Positions 35,677 to 40,800 of a stretch of 40,800 nucleotides of DNA are shown in pieces. Made by a program: the position numbers and the translations under genes. This stretch comes from Lysinibacillus telephonicus (GTDB taxonomy: Bacteria > Bacillota > Bacilli > Bacillales_A > Planococcaceae). The notes beneath the pieces are model-generated. The model was given only the letters and a program-made list of their open reading frames with translations, did no database searches and had not been told where the DNA came from. Position 1 is the first letter of the stretch; every line of letters begins with the position of its first letter. The DNA is taken from NCBI RefSeq assembly GCF_003966145.1, contig NZ_RXNR01000036.1, positions 1 to 40,800 on the forward strand, in the 5' to 3' direction.

Positions 35677-36528
35677 TTATTCGTATACATAGAAACCTCG
35701 CCCTGTTTTTCTTCCTAGCCAGCCTGCTGCAACATACTTTCGAAGTAAAGGACATGGACGATATTTGCTATCTCCCAATCCTTCATGAAGAATTTCCATA
35801 ATATATAGACAAGTGTCTAAGCCGATAAAGTCTGCCAATGTTAAGGGTCCCATTGGATGATTCATTCCTAGCTTCATCACTTCATCAATTGCTTCTTTTG
35901 TTGCAACCCCCTCATATAGTGCATATATTGCTTCATTGATCATTGGCAATAAAATGCGATTTGAGATAAATCCAGGAAAATCATTTACTTCAACAGGTGT
36001 TTTGGACAATTTTACTGTCATTTCTTCTACTGCTTGGTACACCTCATCTGCGGTTGCTAAACCTCTAATAATTTCTACTAGTTTCATAACTGGAACCGGA
36101 TTCATAAAATGCATACCGATAACTTGTTCAGGCCTTTCCGTCACCGCAGCGATTTCTGTAATCGGCAATGAAGAGGTATTTGTTGCTAAAATTGCATTTT
36201 TAGGTGCTATTGCATCAAGTTCTCTAAATATTGATTGCTTAATATCCATATTTTCTGTTGCAGCTTCGATTATGATATCGACGTCGAAAGCATCTTTCAG
36301 GTCTAGTGATGTAGTAATGCAATTTAGAATTGCTTCTTTTTCTCCCTCTGTTTTACGTCCTTTTTCGACGTCGCGCATAAGATTTTTCGTAATGACTCCT
36401 ATGCCTCGTTCTATAAATTCTTGTTTTATATCATTCAACTTAACGTCAAATCCTGCTTGTGCACATACTTGAGCAATTCCAGATCCCATCTGGCCAGCCC
36501 CTACAACCATTACTTTTTGAATTGTCAT
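35677..36528 (-). CDS. hbd: 3-hydroxybutyryl-CoA dehydrogenase
   Basis: A 283-residue NAD-dependent enzyme of beta-oxidation or butyrate metabolism. It has the Rossmann motif VVGAGQMGSGIAQVCAQAG, the active-site histidine in IGMHFMNPVPVMKLVE and the C-terminal LADFIGLDTCLYIMEILHE. AGGAGG is 8 nt before the ATG. It is separated from the thiolase gene by 153 nt that may contain a separate promoter (TTGACA at 36671-36676). The B. subtilis relative is MmgB. Confidence 0.95.
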   Translation of the reverse strand: MTIQKVMVVGAGQMGSGIAQVCAQAGFDVKLNDIKQEFIERGIGVITKNLMRDVEKGRKTEGEKEAILNCITTSLDLKDAFDVDIIIEAATENMDIKQSIFRELDAIAPKNAILATNTSSLPITEIAAVTERPEQVIGMHFMNPVPVMKLVEIIRGLATADEVYQAVEEMTVKLSKTPVEVNDFPGFISNRILLPMINEAIYALYEGVATKEAIDEVMKLGMNHPMGPLTLADFIGLDTCLYIMEILHEGLGDSKYRPCPLLRKYVAAGWLGRKTGRGFYVYE

Positions 36529-36647
36529 TTCACGATCCTCCTATATATAATCAACATCTAGAAGCTTTAGCCATACTGTCTTAAAACGCTTTTCATACAA
36601 GCCAAACGAAACGCGAATAGTTACCGAAATTCGCAGATAAGTGAGGC

Positions 36648-36676
36648 AAATAACGTAGTACGAATGCTTTTGTCAA
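36648..36676 (-). promoter_or_regulatory. Possible promoter before hbd
   Basis: On the minus strand TTGACA (36676-36671) is a perfect -35 box; 17 nt later TTATTT (36653-36648) is a weak -10 box. GCATTCGT lies in the spacer and is shared with the icmF upstream repeat. Confidence 0.4.
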
Positions 36677-36681
36677 CAGAT

Positions 36682-37875
36682 TTATTGTTTTGGTACTTTA
36701 ATCATAATGGCATCCCCTTGGCCACCACCTGAACAAATAGCCGCAATACCAATTCCACCGCCTCGGCGTCTTAATTCATACGCAAGTGTTAAAATAATTC
36801 TCGCACCTGATGCACCGATTGGATGACCTAGTGCTACTGCACCACCATTGACATTTACTTTCTCTGAATCTAGTCCAGCAATTTGGTTGCTTACTAGAGC
36901 TACAGCAGCAAATGCCTCATTTATCTCAATTAAATCAATGTCTTCTACCGTTTTACCAGTTTTCTTTAGCAATTCATTTATAACGAGTCCTGGTGTTTGA
37001 GGGAAATCTTTCGGTTCTACGCCTACTTCTGCGTGCCCTAATACATATGCCAAAGGCGTTCGCCCTTCATTTTGTGCTCTTTCGTCACTCATTAATACGA
37101 GTGCACAAGCGCCATCATTCACACCCGGAGCATTGCCAGCAGTAATCGTGCCATCTTTATCAAAGGCTGGCTTTAACTTTGACAGCGCTTCCATTGATGT
37201 GCTTTTACGAGGCGCTTCGTCTTCTGCAACAGTTGTAATATCTCCTTTGCGTCCACGAATTTCAATTGCTGCGATTTCTTCAGCAAATTTCCCTTCCTCC
37301 ATCGCTTTAATAGCTAATTGGTGGCTTCTTACTGCCCATTCATCCTGCTTTTCACGGGAAAGCTCAAACGTATTTGCCGTTTCATTTCCATAAGTCCCCA
37401 TGTGTACATTGTTTGGATGGAATGCGCAAGAAAGTCCGTCAAAAATCATTCCATCAACAAGCTGCGCGTCCCCCATTCGAAGGCCCCAACGTCCTTTTGG
37501 TAAATAGTAAGGAGCATTAGACATTGATTCCATACCGCCAGCAACAATAACTTCTTCTTCCCCTAAACGAATAAGCTGGTCTGCTAGAGTTACACTTCTC
37601 ATACCTGAAGCACATACTTTGTTGATTGTTTCTGTTTTTGCAGAATAAGGTATTCCAGCTTTTGCCGCTGCCTGACGAGAAGGGATTTGCCCTTGCCCTG
37701 CTTGAAGTACAGTACCCATAATCACTTCATTTACTTGTTCCGGTGCAATATTTGCTTTTTGCAAAGCTGCTTTTATCGCATTTCCTCCAAGTTCACTTGC
37801 AGATAATGTTGATAATGCACCTCCAAATTTACCAAATGGTGTTCTTGCTCCGTCTAAAATAACTGTTTTCAACAC
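36682..37875 (-). CDS. mmgA: Acetyl-CoA C-acetyltransferase (thiolase)
   Basis: A 397-residue thiolase that splits acetoacetyl- or 3-ketoacyl-CoA. It has the nucleophile cysteine in NKVCASGMRSV, the histidine in ALGHPIGASGARI, and the second cysteine in AICSGGGQGDA. The frame opens at GTG 37884, but that codon touches the ribosome binding site; GTG 37875 has AAAGGGG 8 nt upstream and matches the family start (LKTVILDGARTPFG). It probably shares control with fadF through the palindrome at 38004-38021. Confidence 0.94.
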   Translation of the reverse strand: MLKTVILDGARTPFGKFGGALSTLSASELGGNAIKAALQKANIAPEQVNEVIMGTVLQAGQGQIPSRQAAAKAGIPYSAKTETINKVCASGMRSVTLADQLIRLGEEEVIVAGGMESMSNAPYYLPKGRWGLRMGDAQLVDGMIFDGLSCAFHPNNVHMGTYGNETANTFELSREKQDEWAVRSHQLAIKAMEEGKFAEEIAAIEIRGRKGDITTVAEDEAPRKSTSMEALSKLKPAFDKDGTITAGNAPGVNDGACALVLMSDERAQNEGRTPLAYVLGHAEVGVEPKDFPQTPGLVINELLKKTGKTVEDIDLIEINEAFAAVALVSNQIAGLDSEKVNVNGGAVALGHPIGASGARIILTLAYELRRRGGGIGIAAICSGGGQGDAIMIKVPKQ

Positions 37876-37967
37876 TTCTCCCACCCCTTTGTTTTATTAG
37901 GAAAATCATGTTTCTTTAACTGTACTTATTTCTTGATACTAACTTGCTTGCTTCGCTGCTCGTCGCA

Positions 37968-38004
37968 AATTTGATTGTTCAAGTACAGCTTGAACAATCA
38001 AATT
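37968..38004. repeat. Long perfect inverted repeat before the thiolase gene
   Basis: AATTTGATTGTTCAAG and its exact complement (16 bp each) are separated by 5 nt. The repeat directly adjoins the proposed TetR operator. It lies about 95 nt before the thiolase start and could fold in the leader or be a small mobile-repeat trace. Confidence 0.6.
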
Positions 38005-38021
38005 GACTGAACGCTCGCTCA
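38004..38021. promoter_or_regulatory. Candidate TetR operator before the thiolase gene
   Basis: On the minus strand TGAGCGAGCGTTCAGTCA matches the fadF site TGAATGAGCATTCAGTCA in 15 of 18 positions, keeping the TGA...TCA symmetry. A weak minus-strand -35 (TTGAGC, 38022-38017) overlaps it. Confidence 0.5.
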
Positions 38022-38035
38022 ACTTCTTGCTTAAA

Positions 38036-38068
38036 TAAAAATGGGAGTCTTTTAGAGCTCCCATTTTT
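38036..38068. terminator. Terminator after fadF
   Basis: AAAAATGGGAG and CTCCCATTTTTTT form a hairpin with T-tracts on both strands. It lies about 110 nt beyond the fadF stop codon and separates it from the thiolase promoter. Confidence 0.75.
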
Positions 38069-38173
38069 TTCTTTTTACAATATAATTGTACGAAATTTTC
38101 TTTTTTTTCGCAATTTGTATTTTTCTAATTATTTAATTTTATTGTTGAATAAACGAAAAATCCCATCGTTCAA

Positions 38174-40354
38174 TCAAGATTCTTCTGTTGCTGCAATTTC
38201 TGTTGGTTGAGTACTTGCTATCGCATACTCTTCCTCTTCTTCTATTTTCATATCCCCAAATACAGATCGTTCTAGAAGTTCAGCTATATCGAATGTTCCT
38301 ACTGTTTCCTCTACTTCTTTTGCTTTCGTACCGTCAGAAAGCATTGTTAAACAGTATGGACATCCCGAAGAGATAACTGAAGCATTCGTTGCAAGAGCTT
38401 GTTCTGTACGAGCTACATTAATGCGATTTCCTACATGCTCTTCCATCCACATTAAACCACCGCCAGCTCCACAGCACATTGCAGTTTCACGATTTCGTTC
38501 CATTTCTACTAGGTTAACACCTGGGATAGATTTTAAAATCTCACGTGGAGCATCGTAAACATCGTTGTATCGGCCTAAATAACAAGAGTCATGGAATACA
38601 ATTGTTTCTTCAACACGGTGATTTAAAGTTAAACGTCCTTGATCAACCAAATCGTATAACAACTCAGTATGGTGGTAAACTTCACCCTCCCAGCCAAAAT
38701 CTTTATATTCATTTTTAAAAATATTGTATGCGTGAGGATCGATTGTTACGATTTTCTTCACTTCGTTTTTCTCAAATTCCTCTATATTTGCTGTTGCTAG
38801 CTCTTGGAATAAAAATTCATTCCCTAAACGACGCGGCGTATCACCGGAGTTTTTCTCCTTGTTTCCTAGAATTGCAAATGTAACGCCTGCTTCGTTCAAA
38901 AGACGTGCAAAGGATAAGGCAATTTTTTGTGAACGGCTGTCAAATGCCCCCATTGAGCCAACCCAGAATAAATATTCAAAACCTTCGCCAGATTTTTTTG
39001 CTTCTTTCACTGTCGGAATCTTTATTGTTGGATCAAGATCACGCCAGTTTTCTTTTTCTTTACGGTTAAGACCCCAAGGATTTCCTTGTCTCTCAATGTT
39101 ATTCATTGCGCGTTGAGCATCTGAATTAATTTTTCCTTCTGTCATTGTTAAATAACGACGAAGATCAATAATTTTATCAACATGCTCGTTCATTACAGGA
39201 CATTGGTCTTCACAGTTGCGACATGTAGTACATGCCCAAATTTCTTCTTCTGTAATGACATCTCCAATCAAGGATGGACTGTAAATATCATCAATAACAG
39301 CACCTTCAGCACCTGCTGCCATAGCTAATTGATTGCCTTTTGTATTATTAAATGCAAATGCTGGCACCCAAGGCTTTTGCTTTGTTGTAACAGCCCCTGT
39401 GAATGTTAAATGGTCACGCAATTTTACGATTAAATCCATTGGTGAAAGCATTTTTCCCGTACCTGTTGCCGGACACATATTTGTACAACGACCACATTCT
39501 ACACAAGCGTATAAATCAATTAATTGTTTTTGTGTAAAATCAGTAATTTTTCCAACACCGAATGACGGCATTTCTTCTTCATCTTCCATTTCTTCCATTG
39601 CTTCAAAATTAATCGGGCGAAGAGTACCCGCACGATCCAGCCTGTTAAAGTAAACGTTTACAGGTCCAGCAATTAAGTGGAAGTGTTTCGATTGTGGAAC
39701 GTATACTAGGAATGTTAATAAAATAAGTAAGTGAATCCACCACATTACATAAAATACCCCTGCAGCTGCTTCTGGTGGCAAGAATCCAAAAATTGCTGCA
39801 ATAGTTGATGCAATTGGTTCACTGCCTAAAAAGCTATGTTCATGCCAAATAATACTCATGCCGTTTCCAACTAATGTAGACACCATTAATCCACCGATAA
39901 AAATTAGCACTAGCCCATTTTTCCAGCCGCGCTTTAAACGAACAAGCTTCTCGATATAACGGCGATAAAATGCCCAAACAACTGCTACTATAATAACAAC
40001 TGCCACGATTTCTTCAAATAAAGTAAATACTTGATAGAGTTGTCCTAAAGGCAAATGCGAGCCTGGTGCCAACCCTTTCCAAATAAAATCAATGGCACCA
40101 AATTGTACGAGAATAAATCCATAGAAAAATAAAACGTGAATTAGTCCACTTTTTTTATCTTTCAATAATTTAGATTGTCCAAATACATTGATCCATATTT
40201 TCTCAAGTCTCTCTTTTACATTCTCATTAAATTCTTCTTTTTTCCCGAGCTTTATAAATGCATATCGTGTTTTTAGAATATAAACAAACAATCCCACCCC
40301 ATATAACACGACAGCTAAAAAGAATACCCAGTTTGCAATTAATAACGGATTCAT
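38174..40354 (-). CDS. fadF: Membrane Fe-S oxidoreductase FadF (ETF:menaquinone oxidoreductase type)
   Basis: A 726-residue protein. The N-terminal 240 residues contain about five to six membrane helices with histidines (LIHVLFFYGF, WWIHLLILLTF), as in nitrate reductase gamma-type haem b subunits. Two [4Fe-4S] motifs follow, CVECGRCTNMCP and CTTCRNCEDQCP. Two CCG domains follow these, with CYLGRYNDVYDAP, CCGAGGG and SSGCPYC. This is the YwjF/FadF family, related to heterodisulfide reductase HdrD and thought to pass electrons from acyl-CoA dehydrogenases via ETF to menaquinone. AGAGGGGGAG precedes ATG 40354, preferred over the upstream ATG at 40375. Confidence 0.92.
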   Translation of the reverse strand: MNPLLIANWVFFLAVVLYGVGLFVYILKTRYAFIKLGKKEEFNENVKERLEKIWINVFGQSKLLKDKKSGLIHVLFFYGFILVQFGAIDFIWKGLAPGSHLPLGQLYQVFTLFEEIVAVVIIVAVVWAFYRRYIEKLVRLKRGWKNGLVLIFIGGLMVSTLVGNGMSIIWHEHSFLGSEPIASTIAAIFGFLPPEAAAGVFYVMWWIHLLILLTFLVYVPQSKHFHLIAGPVNVYFNRLDRAGTLRPINFEAMEEMEDEEEMPSFGVGKITDFTQKQLIDLYACVECGRCTNMCPATGTGKMLSPMDLIVKLRDHLTFTGAVTTKQKPWVPAFAFNNTKGNQLAMAAGAEGAVIDDIYSPSLIGDVITEEEIWACTTCRNCEDQCPVMNEHVDKIIDLRRYLTMTEGKINSDAQRAMNNIERQGNPWGLNRKEKENWRDLDPTIKIPTVKEAKKSGEGFEYLFWVGSMGAFDSRSQKIALSFARLLNEAGVTFAILGNKEKNSGDTPRRLGNEFLFQELATANIEEFEKNEVKKIVTIDPHAYNIFKNEYKDFGWEGEVYHHTELLYDLVDQGRLTLNHRVEETIVFHDSCYLGRYNDVYDAPREILKSIPGVNLVEMERNRETAMCCGAGGGLMWMEEHVGNRINVARTEQALATNASVISSGCPYCLTMLSDGTKAKEVEETVGTFDIAELLERSVFGDMKIEEEEEYAIASTQPTEIAATEES

Positions 40355-40473
40355 CTTCTCTCCCCCTCTAACCATATCCCCTATGAATGCTGTTTTTATT
40401 AGTTATTCTTCTATACTGCTAAATATGATTCTAGTTTCATCGGTAAATTATCTTCCCTCTGTACCATGTCTTT

Positions 40474-40502
40474 ATTGTAAATATGAATGAGCATTCAGTC
40501 AA
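40474..40502 (-). promoter_or_regulatory. fadF sigma-A promoter with embedded operator
   Basis: On the minus strand TTGACT (40502-40497) and TACAAT (40479-40474) are exactly 17 nt apart. The palindrome TGAATGAGCATTCAGTCA (plus strand 40484-40501; arms TGAATG/CATTCA) fills the spacer, so a bound repressor would block RNA polymerase. Confidence 0.7.
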
Positions 40503-40651
40503 CGTATTATTCGAAAATTTCTAATAATCAATCATTACTTTGTCGATTATTCACGTTTTCTCTATTAAAAGATGTTATGTTGGATTATGTATTAATACGT
40601 GTATAGTCCTTTACCAAATAATAAAACCACCCTACTCTCGATAAGAGTAAA

Positions 40652-40680
40652 AAATCCACGAGTTATGGACTCGTGGATTT
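40652..40680. repeat. Hairpin AAATCCACGAG/CTCGTGGATTT
   Basis: A perfect 11-bp inverted repeat with a 7-nt loop. A smaller hairpin TACTCT/AGAGTA (40633-40649) lies just before it. Function unknown; it may be part of a terminator array or a repeat cluster. Confidence 0.55.
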
Positions 40681-40681
40681 C

Positions 40682-40728
40682 AGACTGTAGACAAACTCGA
40701 AAATTCGAGTTTGCCTACAGTCTTTTTT
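40682..40728 (+). terminator. Strong plus-strand terminator hairpin
   Basis: AGACTGTAG and CTACAGTCT, then CAAACTCGAA and TTCGAGTTTG, form a stem of about 19 bp with single opposed bases and a 2-nt loop, followed on the plus strand by TTTTTT. No plus-strand gene is seen just upstream in the window, so it may protect fadF's promoter region or belong to a repeat. Confidence 0.6.
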
Positions 40729-40767
40729 CTTTTAAAATAAAATTAATAACCCTTTTTGAATAAGTTA

Positions 40768-40800
40768 GTTGATTTCCGTTTCGGCGGACGCTTTCCGCGG
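40768..40800. repeat. Start of a dispersed Bacillaceae-type repeat (cut by the window end)
   Basis: The last bases read GTTGATTTCCGTTTCGGCGG then ACGCTTTCCGCGG. From memory, strings such as TTGATTTCCG-GACGCTTTCCGCGGGC occur many times in intergenic DNA of Bacillus, Geobacillus and Lysinibacillus genomes. The stretch is GC-rich against AT-rich surroundings. Confidence 0.5.

Larger units (their letters stand above)
40355..40800. other. fadF upstream region and end-of-window repeats
   Basis: A stretch of 446 nt without a gene. It holds the fadF promoter and operator (40474-40502), three hairpins (40633-40723) and the start of a likely dispersed repeat (40768-40800). Confidence 0.6.

Noticed and set aside
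35936-36472. 178-codon plus-strand frame opposite hbd
   Set aside because: It is the antisense shadow of a clear, conserved gene and lacks a ribosome binding site.
1-40800. CRISPR arrays, tRNA or rRNA genes, prophage modules, toxin-antitoxin or known defence systems
   Set aside because: Looked for on both strands by eye. No regular spacer-repeat array, cloverleaf, rRNA segment, phage gene or defence protein family was seen.

Overview
The window comes from an AT-rich, low-GC Gram-positive chromosome. The most likely source is a spore-forming relative of Bacillus in the Lysinibacillus/Solibacillus/Ureibacillus range. This is inferred from protein style, strong Shine-Dalgarno sites, and the gene order fadF-(thiolase, hbd, two acyl-CoA dehydrogenases, TetR, icmF)-rpoE-pyrG ... 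ywjG-spo0F. That order expands the fadF-acdA-rpoE-pyrG-ywjG-spo0F neighbourhood I recall from Bacillus subtilis. Almost every gene is on the minus strand.

Left edge (1-1200): the first 25 codons of spo0F (minus strand) are cut off by the left end of an IS3-family insertion sequence. Its OrfA starts on the minus strand and runs out of the window. Divergent to it is ywjG (DUF2529), followed by a two-sided terminator.

Pectin island (about 1200-25480): this is a complete-looking pectin and galacturonate utilisation region placed between ywjG and pyrG, which are neighbours in B. subtilis. It encodes a secreted PL1 pectate lyase, KdgF, a PL22 oligogalacturonate lyase and a GH105 unsaturated glycuronyl hydrolase. 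Uptake is by a lipoprotein-type ABC importer (binding protein plus two permeases), with a lone MsmX-type ATPase at the other end of the island. The galacturonate branch is UxaC-UxaB-UxaA, the unsaturated-uronate branch is KdgF-KduI, and both meet at KDG and continue through KdgK and KdgA. A YesM/YesN-type two-component system sits in the middle. A Gfo/Idh/MocA oxidoreductase, a TIM-barrel sugar isomerase-like protein and an alpha/beta hydrolase complete the set. KduD, the reductase linking KduI to KDG, is absent from the window. Three intergenic regions of the island share a direct repeat (ATCTTAAAAT-like units exactly 21 bp apart). Two of these have the same 29-nt spacing to a -10 element, so I propose it as the operator of the YesN-like activator. 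Several cre (CcpA) sites are also visible. Remnants of mobile DNA (an IS110-like fragment, a REP-like hairpin, a GC-rich palindromic repeat) lie in the island's intergenic gaps.

Core block (25660-29281): pyrG has a CTP-responsive leader recognisable by the GGGCTCC start and a C-rich terminator, but with an unusually long stretch between attenuator and gene. rpoE (delta subunit) probably uses a TTG start. An overlooked 53-residue two-helix membrane protein lies upstream of rpoE.

Fatty/organic acid block (29282-40354): icmF (fused isobutyryl-CoA mutase), a TetR regulator, two acyl-CoA dehydrogenases, 3-hydroxybutyryl-CoA dehydrogenase, thiolase and a membrane Fe-S oxidoreductase (FadF/EMO type) form a beta-oxidation and electron-transfer set. 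A shared palindrome (TGARYGAGCRTTCAGTCA) lies inside the fadF promoter and in front of the thiolase gene and is the likely TetR operator. The window ends in a cluster of hairpins and the beginning of what looks like a dispersed Bacillaceae repeat.
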